From assembly GCA_002281775.1 (NCBI GenBank), contig NCGY01000004.1, positions 186,001 through 250,000 of the forward strand: DNA of 64,000 nucleotides, in the 5' to 3' direction. Position 1 is the first letter of the stretch. Every line of letters begins with the position of its first letter. The notes under the pieces were generated by a model, which saw only the letters and a program-made list of their open reading frames with translations, had not been told where the DNA came from and ran no database searches. A program made the position numbers and the translations under genes. Below are positions 1 through 8,247 of this stretch, one piece after another. Source of the stretch: Hydrogenophilales bacterium 16-64-46. GTDB taxonomy: Bacteria > Pseudomonadota > Gammaproteobacteria > Burkholderiales > Thiobacillaceae.

Positions 1-4
1 GATT

Positions 5-174
5 CTAGCAGCCTGTCGGACTTGAGCGATTCGAGCCGAGTCGAGTGGGAAAGCGAGGCCAGTTTTGCCCGATTGCGAGGCGCATGGTGGACCCATGTAA
101 CGAGAAATCGGGCAAAAATGGACCGCTCTTCCCGCTGGCGCAGTAGATCGGTCTCAAGCCCGACAGGCTGCTAG
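5..174. mobile_element. MITE-like element bounded by 22-bp terminal inverted repeats
   Basis: Bases 5-26 and 153-174 are inverted repeats of each other, 22 bp with one mismatch, beginning CTAGCAGCCTGTCGG. Inside lies a second perfect 12-bp inverted repeat (63-74, TTTTGCCCGATT, against 106-117). The element is 170 bp and has no convincing coding frame. Size, terminal repeats and absence of a transposase fit a miniature inverted-repeat element moved in trans. The outer ends are CTAG, and I could not define a longer target duplication. It could also be a REP-like folded repeat. The rest of the stretch up to base 272 holds only the leader of the next gene. Confidence 0.6.
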
Positions 175-245
175 GGCCGAAGACCTTACAGGAATTGGGG
201 CAGCAAGCCGATAACGAGTAAACTCGCCAGCCACAAGACAAGACT

Positions 246-272
246 CAGGTTCGCCGGTGATGGCGAAACCTG
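246..272 (+). promoter_or_regulatory. Hairpin abutting the first start codon
   Basis: CAGGTTCGCC (246-255) pairs with GGCGAAACCTG (262-272) with a single bulged base and a 6-nt loop. It ends directly at the ATG at 273. No Shine-Dalgarno sequence precedes that ATG, but GGAG (275-278) is well placed for a TTG at 285. The hairpin may therefore affect initiation or mark the wrong start. Confidence 0.4.
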
Positions 273-1115
273 ATGGAGACAACATTGAAAAGCCTCATAT
301 TCGCTTGGGCCCTGTTTGCCAGTGCCCTGTCGCATGCGGCCGCGCCCTACGCCTTCGGCGTGCTCAACCAGCGCAGCCTGCAGGCGACGGCCGTCTACTG
401 GAATCCCATTCTCAACTATGTGTCGGCGCGCTCGGGCGTGCCGCTGGAACTGCACATCGGGCGCACTGCCAACGAAACCACCGACCGCGTGGTGGCGGGC
501 CGGCTCGACTTTGCCTACACCAACCACCTTTTCACGCCCAAGCGCGCGGCACTCGGCTGGCGCGTGCTGGCGCGGCAGGATTCACGCGGCATCCGCGGCC
601 AGATCGTGGTGCGGGAAGATAGCCCGGCCCGCAGCCTGAAGGACCTGACCGGCCAGAGCGTGGCGTTTCCCAACCCCTATGCCTTCGTCGGCTATTACGT
701 TCCTTACGATGCCTTGCTGCGTGCCGGGGTACGGGTCACGCCGCTGTTTTCCGGCAACCAGGAAGCGGCGATGGGACAGCTGATGTCGGGCCAGGTGGCC
801 GCCGCCGGCGTGAATCATCAGGTGATGGCCGACTTCGCCCGACGCAACGGCCTGAAATACCGGGTGCTCAGCGAATCCGAGCCGTATTTCGATCTGGCCG
901 TGATGGCGTCGCCGCGTGTCAGCGAGGCCGACGGCGAAAAAGTCAGGCAGGCCTTTGTCGGCATGATCGACGACCCGGAAGGCCGGCGGGTGCTGAAGGC
1001 GGCGGCGCAGGCCATCGGCCTCGGCAAATCGCGCGGCTTCGTGTTCGCGGACGACGCGGACTACACCAATTATCGGGCTTTTTTCCGCCACACCCGGGTG
1101 CCCGTCAATGAGTGA
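273..1115 (+). CDS. Periplasmic phosphate/phosphonate-type (PhnD-like) substrate-binding protein
   Basis: A 280-residue protein with a signal peptide (hydrophobic residues about 6-20, ending SHAAA). The mature part has the type 2 periplasmic-binding fold of PhnD/PtxB-like proteins: an early YAFGVLNQRS segment, then VAFPNPYAFVGYYVPYDALL and a helix with GQLMSGQVAAAGVNHQV. No ABC permease or ATPase is adjacent. Instead it overlaps a GGDEF-EAL gene by 8 bases, so it probably senses a ligand for that protein rather than feeding transport. The start may really be TTG at 285, which has GGAG six bases upstream and gives a compact signal peptide MKSLIFAWALF. The ligand is unknown. Confidence 0.8.
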   Translation: METTLKSLIFAWALFASALSHAAAPYAFGVLNQRSLQATAVYWNPILNYVSARSGVPLELHIGRTANETTDRVVAGRLDFAYTNHLFTPKRAALGWRVLARQDSRGIRGQIVVREDSPARSLKDLTGQSVAFPNPYAFVGYYVPYDALLRAGVRVTPLFSGNQEAAMGQLMSGQVAAAGVNHQVMADFARRNGLKYRVLSESEPYFDLAVMASPRVSEADGEKVRQAFVGMIDDPEGRRVLKAAAQAIGLGKSRGFVFADDADYTNYRAFFRHTRVPVNE

Positions 1116-3492
1116 AGCCCCGGGTGCCCGATTCAGTCTGTCGGGCCGCATCCTCGGCGCGATGTTCGTGCTGGTGTGCGTGATGTATGGTGCCGCGCTG
1201 GGGGGGCTGGGCCTGCCGCTCATCGATCGCGTGCGCACCCAGCTCCAGTTGGGTGCCGAACGCGAGCTGTCGGCACTCAAGACCGCCATCCAGGACGAGG
1301 TGCTGCTGCGCGATTACCCGGCCATCGAGCAGACGATCCGCCGCAGGGTCGACCAATCCCATCTTCTGCAGGCAAGTTATATGCTGCGCCAGGTGCGGAT
1401 CGAGGCACAGTCGCCCGCCCGCGCGGGTAACTATCCCGCCTGGTTCGCGGCGCTGGTGCAGCCCGGGCCGGTGCGGGCCGAAACCCGTCTCGATATAGGC
1501 GGTACGTCTTACGGCAGCCTGTCGGTAGCCATCGACCCGGCTCCGGCCATGCAGGACCTGTGGGCGCTGGGCAAGCGCTTCACCCTGCTGGCGTCCGCCA
1601 GTCTGCTGGTCATGCTGGTGCTGATGCAACTTTTGCTTACCAGGAGCCTGCGCGGCCTGTACGAACTGCGTCTGGCGGCGCGTGCGATCGAGTCGGGCAA
1701 CTTCGCGGCGCGGGCGCGCCTCGTCTCCGGTTCGCCGCCCGAGGTGCGCGAAACCAAGCTCGCGTTCAATCACATGGCCGACCATGTCGGCAAGCTGGTA
1801 GCGGCGCTGGAACACGAACACGCCGAACTGCTGGTGGAAAAGGAGCGCCTGCGCGTGACCTTCGAATCCATCGGCGACGCCGTGCTGGTCACCGACGCCA
1901 GCGGCCTGATCGAATTCCTCAATCCCAGGGCCGAGGAATTGACTGGCTTTGCCAGCGAAGAGGCGCGTGGCAAGCGCGTACAGGAAGTCATGCCGCTGAT
2001 CGAGGAATCGAGCGGCGACCCGGTTGTGAATCCGCTGGAAATCGCCCTCGTGCGCGATGCGGTGGTCGAACTCGACAACCACACCCTGATCCGCCGGCGC
2101 GACGGCTCGACCATCGCGATCAGCGACACGGCTGCCCCCATTCATTCCGTTGACGGTCGCGTCCAGGGCGGCGTGCTGGTATTCCAGGACGAGACCGAAC
2201 GCCGCAGCCTGATGCAGCGTCTGGCCTGGCAGGCCGAACGCGACCACCTTACCGGCCTGTGGAACCGCCGCGCGATGGAAGACAAGCTCACCGCCGCGGT
2301 CTACAGCGTGCAGCATGTGCCGCGTCATTTCGTCTTCTGCTACATCGACCTCGACCGCTTCAAGCTGGTCAACGACACCTGCGGCCACCGTGCCGGCGAC
2401 GCCCTGCTGCAACGCCTCACCGCCATCATGGCGCGGCGCATCGAAGGCGAAAACCATTACCTGGCCCGCCTCGGGGGTGACGAATTCGGCCTGCTGTTCA
2501 TCGACGCAACGCTGTCGACCGCGCTCAACCAAATCCAGGCGCTGCGCGACGAAATCGGCCGTTTCCGCTTCGAGTGGGAGGACAAGGTGTTTCGCCTGGG
2601 CGTGAGCTTCGGCGTGACCGAACTGCACGCCGGCCACAGCGACGTGGGCGAAATCCTCGCTCAGGCCGACACCGCCTGCTATCACGCCAAATCGCTGGGC
2701 GGCAACGCAATCCAGGTGTACGAAAAAACCCATCCCGCCCTGCAGAAAATCAACGACGAGATGCAGTGGATCGCGGTCATCACGCGGGCATTCGAGGCGC
2801 ACCGCTTCGTGCTGTTCCGGCAGGAGAAAGTCGCGCTGCGTGACGATGTTGTCGCACGCCACTACGAGGTGTTGCTGCGGATGCGTGGCGAGGACGGCGT
2901 GATCATCTCCCCGGGGGAATTCCTGCCGGCGGCGGAACGCTACGGCCTCGCCCCCAGCTTCGACCGCTGGGTGGTGCGCAACGTCTTTGCCTATCTCGAC
3001 ACGCATCCGGAAGACACCGCGTGCTACGCGCTCAATCTATCCGGCCGCAGCCTGTCGGATGCGAGCACCGCCGATTTCATCCTGGAAGAAATCTCCCGCT
3101 ATCACTTCGACCCCACGCGCATCAGCTTCGAAGTGACCGAAACCGCCGCCATCGACAACCTCGATACCTGCGAGCGGCTGATCCTCACCCTCAAATCACG
3201 CGGCATCCACTTTGCGCTCGATGATTTCGGCCGCGGTCAGTCGTCGTTCGGTTATCTCAAGCGCCTGCCGGTCGCTAGCCTCAAGATCGACGGCGATTTC
3301 GTGCGCGGCCTCGACACCGACCGGGAGAAGCTCGCCATCGTCAAAGCCATGCACACCCTGGCACATGAACTCGGCAAAGAAACCATCGCCGAACAGGTGG
3401 AGACCGAGGCCGAACTGGCCTGCCTGAAGGCCATGGGTGTCGATTTCGTACAGGGTTACCTGTTGTCGAAGCCCGCGCCTTTGCCCGTTTGA
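1108..3492 (+). CDS. Membrane sensor with HAMP, PAS, GGDEF and EAL domains (c-di-GMP turnover)
   Basis: A 794-residue inner-membrane signalling protein. It has a transmembrane segment at about 15-38, a periplasmic sensor to about 150, a second transmembrane segment at about 157-178, HAMP, then PAS at about 245-365. GGDEF follows with the intact motif at residues 456-460. The EAL domain has EVL at 587-589, and the later conserved segments (FEVTET, LDDFGRG, KIDGDFV, EQVE, QGYLLSKP) are present. Both diguanylate cyclase and phosphodiesterase activities look possible. No RxxD inhibitory site precedes GGDEF. It is translationally coupled to the upstream binding protein, which likely docks on the periplasmic sensor, and is followed after 14 bases by a glycosyltransferase. 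Which activity dominates cannot be read from sequence. Confidence 0.92.
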   Translation: MSEAPGARFSLSGRILGAMFVLVCVMYGAALGGLGLPLIDRVRTQLQLGAERELSALKTAIQDEVLLRDYPAIEQTIRRRVDQSHLLQASYMLRQVRIEAQSPARAGNYPAWFAALVQPGPVRAETRLDIGGTSYGSLSVAIDPAPAMQDLWALGKRFTLLASASLLVMLVLMQLLLTRSLRGLYELRLAARAIESGNFAARARLVSGSPPEVRETKLAFNHMADHVGKLVAALEHEHAELLVEKERLRVTFESIGDAVLVTDASGLIEFLNPRAEELTGFASEEARGKRVQEVMPLIEESSGDPVVNPLEIALVRDAVVELDNHTLIRRRDGSTIAISDTAAPIHSVDGRVQGGVLVFQDETERRSLMQRLAWQAERDHLTGLWNRRAMEDKLTAAVYSVQHVPRHFVFCYIDLDRFKLVNDTCGHRAGDALLQRLTAIMARRIEGENHYLARLGGDEFGLLFIDATLSTALNQIQALRDEIGRFRFEWEDKVFRLGVSFGVTELHAGHSDVGEILAQADTACYHAKSLGGNAIQVYEKTHPALQKINDEMQWIAVITRAFEAHRFVLFRQEKVALRDDVVARHYEVLLRMRGEDGVIISPGEFLPAAERYGLAPSFDRWVVRNVFAYLDTHPEDTACYALNLSGRSLSDASTADFILEEISRYHFDPTRISFEVTETAAIDNLDTCERLILTLKSRGIHFALDDFGRGQSSFGYLKRLPVASLKIDGDFVRGLDTDREKLAIVKAMHTLAHELGKETIAEQVETEAELACLKAMGVDFVQGYLLSKPAPLPV

Positions 3493-3506
3493 TCGCGTAG
3501 CCCGAC

Positions 3507-4514
3507 ATGAGAATCGCGCAGGTAGTCGCCAGTCACGGCGACGGTGGACTCGAAAAACATGTGCGCGAACTGTCGCGCCTGCTGCTGGACGCCGGCCACC
3601 ATGTCGTACTCGTCGCCGATCCGCGCTTCCTCGCCGACGCGCCCGCCGGGGTCGAACCGGTCGCGATGGACTTCTCGCGCAACCGGCGCAATCCCTTTCT
3701 GCTGTGGGCGGTCTACCGCGCACTGCGAGACAGCCGCTGCGACGTGATCCACGCCCAGGCCAACAAGGCCGTCGCCATCGTCGGCGCGCTCACGCACTGG
3801 CTGCCTGCGCCTACCGTCGGCACGCTACACAACGCCAAGCGCGATCTCGCCGGCTATGCCCGGCTCGCACACATGATCACCGTCAGCGCCCGGCTCGCGC
3901 GCGATTTTCCGCCGGGACGCGCAAGCGTGGTTTATAACGGGCTGGCCGCCGTCGCCCCGCAGCGCCGCGACCTGCGCGCCGAATTCGGCTTCGACACCGC
4001 GCCGGTACTGTGTGCCGGCGGTCGGCTGGTCGAGGCCAAGGGCTTCGATCTCTTGCTCGACGCCATCGACGGGCTGGCGATCAATCTACTGATCGTCGGC
4101 GAAGGCCCACAACGCGACGCACTCGAACTGCGCATCGCACGCCTCTCGCCGCCGGCGCGTGTCGTACTGGCCGGACATCGCGACGATCTGCAGGCGTTGC
4201 TCGCCGCCGCCGACGCGGTCGTCGTCGCGTCAAGACGCGAAGGCTTTTCCTACGTGTTTGCCGAAGCACTGTTGGGCGGCGCGCCCATCCTCTCGACAGA
4301 CGTGCCGGTGGCCAACGAAATCCTGCCGCCGGCGTTGATTGTGCCCGCCGATGCTGCTGCGCTGCGCGGTCGGCTCACCGCCCTGCTTGCCGACCGTGCC
4401 GGCTGGGATGCGGCGATGGCCGAGCCGCGTCGCTTCGGCGCGACGAAGCTCACGCTGGAGGCGATGCGCGACGGCACGATTGCTGTCTATCGCTCGCTGA
4501 TCGGGCGGAACTGA
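3507..4514 (+). CDS. Glycosyltransferase family 4 (GT-B fold)
   Basis: A 335-residue cytoplasmic or peripheral glycosyltransferase. The N-terminal acceptor domain begins RIAQVVASHGDGGLEKH, whose GGxE-type glycine loop is typical of GT4. The C-terminal donor domain has AGGRLVEAKGFDLLLDAI and the E-x7-E motif in REGFSYVFAEALLGG (around residue 245), which binds the nucleotide sugar. It lies 14 bases after the GGDEF-EAL gene and is probably co-transcribed, suggesting exopolysaccharide or lipopolysaccharide synthesis tied to c-di-GMP signalling. The sugar and acceptor are unknown. There is no good Shine-Dalgarno before the ATG, consistent with coupling to the gene before. Confidence 0.85.
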   Translation: MRIAQVVASHGDGGLEKHVRELSRLLLDAGHHVVLVADPRFLADAPAGVEPVAMDFSRNRRNPFLLWAVYRALRDSRCDVIHAQANKAVAIVGALTHWLPAPTVGTLHNAKRDLAGYARLAHMITVSARLARDFPPGRASVVYNGLAAVAPQRRDLRAEFGFDTAPVLCAGGRLVEAKGFDLLLDAIDGLAINLLIVGEGPQRDALELRIARLSPPARVVLAGHRDDLQALLAAADAVVVASRREGFSYVFAEALLGGAPILSTDVPVANEILPPALIVPADAAALRGRLTALLADRAGWDAAMAEPRRFGATKLTLEAMRDGTIAVYRSLIGRN

Positions 4515-4516
4515 AC

Positions 4517-4543
4517 CTCTCCGCGTGCGAACCGCACGCAGAG
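4517..4543. terminator. Hairpin between convergent genes
   Basis: GCGTGCG (4523-4529) and CGCACGC (4533-4539) form a perfect 7-bp stem with a 3-nt loop, extended by CTCT/AGAG outside a 2-base bulge. It sits between the convergent glycosyltransferase and phosphomannomutase genes. There is no strong T-run on either side, so it may only protect mRNA ends. Confidence 0.4.
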
Positions 4544-4574
4544 AGTCCCCCAAAACAACAGGAATGGCCGCCGC

Positions 4575-5948
4575 TCAGAACGGCAGGGCGAGGCCGGGCG
4601 CGGCCGCGTGGATCACGGCGCGGAAATCGGCCTGGATTTTTTCCAGCGCGGCGGCGTTGTCGGCCTCGAAGCGCAGCACGATCACCGGCGTGGTGTTCGA
4701 CGGGCGCGCCAGGCCGAAGCCATCGGCGTATTCCACACGCAGGCCATCGAGCGTGATGACTTCTTTCGCGTCGGGGAAGGTCGCGGTTTTTTGCAGCGTA
4801 TCCATCAGCGTGTAGTGCTCGCCTTCGGCCATCTTGATGTTGAGCTCTGGCGTATTCACCGTGTCCGGCAGGCCGTGCAGGGTGGCGTTGAGATCGGCCT
4901 GCTTCGACAGGTATTCGAGCAGGCGTGCGCCGGCATACAGGCCGTCGTCAAAGCCGAACCAGCGCTCCTTGAAGAATACGTGGCCGGACATTTCGCCGGC
5001 CAGCAGCGCGCCGGTTTCCTTCATCTTGGCCTTGATGAAGCTGTGGCCGGTTTTCCACAGCGTGGGCTTGCCGCCGCGCTCGCGGATCCAGGAGAACAGG
5101 TTGCGGGTGGATTTCACGTCGAAGATGATTTCCGCACCGGGGTTGCGGCTCAACACGTCGTCGGCGAACAGCATCAGCTGGCGGTCGGGGAAGATGATGG
5201 TGCCGTCCTTCATCACCACGCCCAGGCGATCGCCGTCGCCGTCGAAGGCCAGACCGATTTCGGCGTCGCTGGTTTTCAGGCGCGCGATCAGGTCGACGAG
5301 GTTCTTGGGCTGCGAAGGATCGGGGTGGTGGTTGGGGAAGTTGCCGTCGACGTCGCAGAACATTTCCTCGACTTCGCAGCCAAGCGCGCGGTAAAGCGGG
5401 CCGGCAAAGGCACCGGGCACGCCGTTGCCGCAGTCGACGATGATCTTCATCGGTCGGGCGAGTTTGATGTCGGAGACGATGCGGGCGTGGTATTCGGGCG
5501 CGATGTCGTAGCTGCGGTAGCCGCCTGCGCCGTTCACGAGATTGCCATCGACCAGCCGCTGGCGCAGCGCCTGGATGGTCTCGCCCGAGAGTGTCTCGCC
5601 GCCGAGCACCATCTTCAGGCCGTTGTAGTCGGGCGGGTTATGGCTGCCGGTGACCATGACCGCGCTGTTCGTTTTGAGCTGATACGCGGCGAAGTAGGTC
5701 ATCGGTGTGGCGACCATGCCGAGGTCGACGACGCCGACGCCGGCGCGTCGGATGCCGCGCGCGAGCGCCGCAGCCATGTCGGGGCCGGAGAGCCGCCCGT
5801 CGCGACCGATGCAGATTTCACTCTGGCCGCGCGCCACGGCTTCGGAGCCGATGGCGTGACCGATAGCCTCGACGATTTCAGCGGTGAAGGTCTTGCCGAC
5901 GATGCCACGGATGTCGTAGGCCTTGAAGATTTCTTTCGGGTATTCCAC
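4575..5948 (-). CDS. algC: Phosphomannomutase/phosphoglucomutase
   Basis: A 457-residue cytoplasmic enzyme of the alpha-D-phosphohexomutase family that interconverts mannose or glucose 6-phosphate and 1-phosphate for polysaccharide precursors. The active phosphoserine is S102 in VTGSHNPPDYNG. The metal loop DGDGDR and the sugar loop GEMSGH are present, as is the C-terminal phosphate-binding segment (RPSNTTP). Length matches bacterial AlgC/ManB enzymes. The start is GTG at 5948, preceded by GGGAG nine bases upstream. It is the last gene of a minus-strand run beginning at ilvE, 32 bases after the YheT hydrolase. The bifunctional PMM/PGM assignment is by family. Confidence 0.93.
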   Translation of the reverse strand: MEYPKEIFKAYDIRGIVGKTFTAEIVEAIGHAIGSEAVARGQSEICIGRDGRLSGPDMAAALARGIRRAGVGVVDLGMVATPMTYFAAYQLKTNSAVMVTGSHNPPDYNGLKMVLGGETLSGETIQALRQRLVDGNLVNGAGGYRSYDIAPEYHARIVSDIKLARPMKIIVDCGNGVPGAFAGPLYRALGCEVEEMFCDVDGNFPNHHPDPSQPKNLVDLIARLKTSDAEIGLAFDGDGDRLGVVMKDGTIIFPDRQLMLFADDVLSRNPGAEIIFDVKSTRNLFSWIRERGGKPTLWKTGHSFIKAKMKETGALLAGEMSGHVFFKERWFGFDDGLYAGARLLEYLSKQADLNATLHGLPDTVNTPELNIKMAEGEHYTLMDTLQKTATFPDAKEVITLDGLRVEYADGFGLARPSNTTPVIVLRFEADNAAALEKIQADFRAVIHAAAPGLALPF

Positions 5949-5980
5949 AACGCGCTCCCTGATTGTTGACTGCCTTGATT

Positions 5981-7021
5981 CTACCTGTCTGGCGCGTCGA
6001 AATGATGGAGGATGCGTGTCGGCAGCCAGTCGGCGTTGCCGGGGAAGGGGCCGGAGGGAAAGGCGACATGGCCACCGGTTTCGGGCTGTTCGAGCAGCAC
6101 GGCCGGAGCCACGTCCGCAGCGCCGGGCAGGGCCCCCGCGGGCAGGAAGGGGTCGTTCCGGGCGTTGATGACGAGCGTGGGTACAGCTATGGTTTTTAGC
6201 AGCGGCTTGCTCGACACGCGCAACCAGTAGTCGTCCGCGTCGAGGTAGCCGTGCAGTTTTGCCGTGACCAGGGTGTCGAACTCGCGGAAGGTGGTGGACG
6301 CGGCAATCGCGTCGGCATCGAGCAGGCCGGGAAATTTTTCTGCCTTGCGCAGAGCCTTGGCCTTGAGTGTGGCGAGGAAGCGCGCGGTGTAGACGCTGCG
6401 GTTGAAACCTTCATCGAGGGTGTGGCCGGCGGCGGTGAGGTCGACCGGTGCCGACACAGCCACGGCACGATCAACCAGAGAGCTTGCAGCGGTGCCATTC
6501 TCGCCCAGCCATTTCAGCAGCGCGTTGCCGCCGAGCGATACCCCCACTGCGTAGAGCGGAGCGTCGGGGTGCCGGGATTTGACGTGCCGCAGCATGGTGT
6601 CGATGTCTGCGCTGTCGCCTGCGAAGTACGCGCGCGGCAGGCGGTTGTCCTCGCCCGAGCAGCCGCGGAAGTGCGCGACCACGCCGTGCCAGCCGCGCGC
6701 CTTGAGGCTGTGCATCAGGTCGCGCGCGTAGAAGCTGCCGGAGTTGCCTTCCAGGCCGTGGAACAGCACCGCGACCGGCTTTCCGGGTGTGCCGTCGGTC
6801 CAGTCGAAATCGAGGAAGTCGCCGTCGGCGAGCTCCAGCCGCTCGCGCCGGTAGTCCACCTGCGGCACGCGGATGAACAGGCTGGTGTAGATGGTCTGCA
6901 CGTCGCCGCCGGGCAGCCAGGCGGGGGCGACGTAGGCCTCGGGACTATCGCTGGCGAGGGCGGAGGTGGCTGCCATGAGGGCGACGAGGATCAGGCTGGT
7001 GCGGGCATCGGGCCACATCAT
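5981..7021 (-). CDS. YheT-family alpha/beta hydrolase
   Basis: About 346 residues with the COG0429 pattern: WLPGGDVQTIY near the N-terminus, the oxyanion-hole region LFHGLEGNSGS, FRGCSGE, and the nucleophile elbow GVSLGGNALLKWLG (Ser nucleophile). His and Asp of the triad are expected in the C-terminal part (NARNDPF and GGHVAF). The substrate of the family is unknown, probably a carboxylic or thio ester. The start is uncertain: ATG at 7021 or 7018 would give a signal-like N-terminus (SLILVALMAATSALA), which is unusual for YheT. A later ATG inside that stretch is possible. It is in a minus-strand operon with small genes upstream and algC downstream. Confidence 0.85.
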   Translation of the reverse strand: MMWPDARTSLILVALMAATSALASDSPEAYVAPAWLPGGDVQTIYTSLFIRVPQVDYRRERLELADGDFLDFDWTDGTPGKPVAVLFHGLEGNSGSFYARDLMHSLKARGWHGVVAHFRGCSGEDNRLPRAYFAGDSADIDTMLRHVKSRHPDAPLYAVGVSLGGNALLKWLGENGTAASSLVDRAVAVSAPVDLTAAGHTLDEGFNRSVYTARFLATLKAKALRKAEKFPGLLDADAIAASTTFREFDTLVTAKLHGYLDADDYWLRVSSKPLLKTIAVPTLVINARNDPFLPAGALPGAADVAPAVLLEQPETGGHVAFPSGPFPGNADWLPTRILHHFDAPDR

Positions 7022-7043
7022 CCGGGGCGGAATGGCAGGCCGG

Positions 7044-7466
7044 TCAGTGCAACACCGGCGCTGCGGTGCGCGCGGGCGGTTCGCTCCCCACCTGCAGGGG
7101 CGAGGCATGGTGCATGATCATGCGCCAGCCGTCGCTTTCACGGCGGTAGAGATTGCTGGCGAGTATCGGCGGACGGGACTCGGTTTCGTGGCCGATGGTG
7201 AGACTTTCGTGCACGATGCGCAGCACCTGCCCGGGTTCGCGGATTTCGTGGACGAGCCGGGCGTTGACACGGAACTGCCCGGCGGCTTCGAAGATGCTGC
7301 GCCAGCCGGCGGCAACTGCGCCCCGGCCGTTGAGTGCCGCAGCGAGTGGATGGATACAGGCAATGTGCTCGGCTTGCGACCAGACCGCCATCATGGCGTC
7401 GAGCGAGCGCGATTCAAACGCGTGGTAGAACGCCGCCTCAGCAGCCTCGGGTGTGGCGAATCCCAT
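7044..7466 (-). CDS. SnoaL/NTF2-like protein
   Basis: A 140-residue single-domain protein with the cone-shaped NTF2/SnoaL (DUF4440-type) pattern: an N-terminal helix (AAEAAFYHAFESRSLDAMMAVW), CIHP, then GRGAVAAGWRSIF and a C-terminal sheet (ASNLYRRESDGWRMIMHHAS). The second half resembles the YybH/ketosteroid-isomerase-like group. Function is unknown; members can be small enzymes or binding modules. It starts 6 bases after the DUF302 gene and is presumably co-transcribed with it. Confidence 0.75.
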   Translation of the reverse strand: MGFATPEAAEAAFYHAFESRSLDAMMAVWSQAEHIACIHPLAAALNGRGAVAAGWRSIFEAAGQFRVNARLVHEIREPGQVLRIVHESLTIGHETESRPPILASNLYRRESDGWRMIMHHASPLQVGSEPPARTAAPVLH

Positions 7467-7472
7467 GCTGCT

Positions 7473-7991
7473 TCAGTCGGCGATCCCGGCGAGCAGGGCT
7501 TTTTCTTCAGAGACGAACTGCTTCAGCAGCGGCGCGAAGGCGGGCATGGCCATCTGCGCCATCAGTTCGGTGTTGGGCTTGGCGATGTAGACCTTGCCAT
7601 CGGTGCCTTCGAACACGCTGATGCGGCAGGGGGCAAAGGGTAGGGCGCGGTTGGCCATCTGCGCTTTCAGCAGGGTTTCGGCGAGGTCCTTCTTGCACAT
7701 GGCAAGCATGGTGAAGGGGCGGGCATCCTTCTGGCCGGCTTTCTGCATGGCTTCCTGCATGTTTACGACCGGGCCGACTTCCCAGCCGCGTTTTTTCGCC
7801 GCTTCCTGCAAGGCGGCGATGGTTTCCTGGTAGCCCAGGCGGCTCGTGTGCTCGCTCATCATCGCAGCCATGAGTTTGGCCTGCGCTTCCTGCATTTTCT
7901 TCATTTCGGCCTGGACATCAGGCTGCGGGCCGGCGGCGAAGACAGTGCTGCTGGCGAGCATGAGGGCGGCAAGGGGGGCAAAACGGGTCAT
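7473..7991 (-). CDS. Secreted DUF302-domain protein
   Basis: A 172-residue protein with a clear signal peptide (MTRFAPLAALMLASSTVFAA, cleavage near residue 20). After a Met- and Lys-rich helical stretch comes the DUF302 domain (residues about 55-150), with AMCKKDLAETLL, LPFAPCRISVFE and KPNTELMAQMAMP. The fold is ribosomal-protein-like and biochemical function is not established. AGGAG lies eight bases before the ATG. DUF302 proteins are often seen in sulfur-oxidising and denitrifying bacteria; that is general knowledge rather than evidence from this window. Confidence 0.8.
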   Translation of the reverse strand: MTRFAPLAALMLASSTVFAAGPQPDVQAEMKKMQEAQAKLMAAMMSEHTSRLGYQETIAALQEAAKKRGWEVGPVVNMQEAMQKAGQKDARPFTMLAMCKKDLAETLLKAQMANRALPFAPCRISVFEGTDGKVYIAKPNTELMAQMAMPAFAPLLKQFVSEEKALLAGIAD

Positions 7992-8030
7992 GGCGATCTC
8001 CTGATTGGTATTGAGTGACGTGGCGGCGGC

Positions 8031-8234
8031 TCAATGCCCGCCGCCGCTGGGCTTGCCTTTCAGGCGGTAAAGCGTGCCGCAATAGGGACACAGCGCGTCG
8101 CCGCGTGATTCGATCGGCAGGTAGACGCGCGGGTGGGCGTTCCAGTCGGCGTGCTGCGGCATCGGACAATGCAGCGGCAGGTCGGTTTCGCTCACTTCGA
8201 TGACGCGCTGGGTGTTGTCGTGCCGTTCGCTCAT
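8031..8234 (-). CDS. Zinc-finger CHCC-type small protein
   Basis: A 67-residue protein related to the zf-CHCC family, which includes the NDUFS6 accessory subunit of complex I. Visible ligands are LHCPMPQH, followed by HPRVYLPIE and the CPYCGTLYRL knuckle, giving the C-H-C-C zinc set. It is the full expected length. It lies 13 bases downstream of ilvE on the same strand, an arrangement I recall in other betaproteobacteria. Its role is not established; an adaptor or respiratory-assembly role is possible. Confidence 0.85.
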   Translation of the reverse strand: MSERHDNTQRVIEVSETDLPLHCPMPQHADWNAHPRVYLPIESRGDALCPYCGTLYRLKGKPSGGGH

Positions 8235-8247
8235 GCCGGGCTCCGCT

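Noticed and set aside
1105..3006. Long open frame on the minus strand opposite the first GGDEF-EAL gene
   Set aside because: Its product is rich in His, Arg and Gln with no known domain, as expected for the complement of a GC-rich gene. The plus-strand frame has clear domains.
4608..5969. 453-codon open frame opposite phosphomannomutase
   Set aside because: Same reason: mirror of a real gene with strong third-position GC bias.
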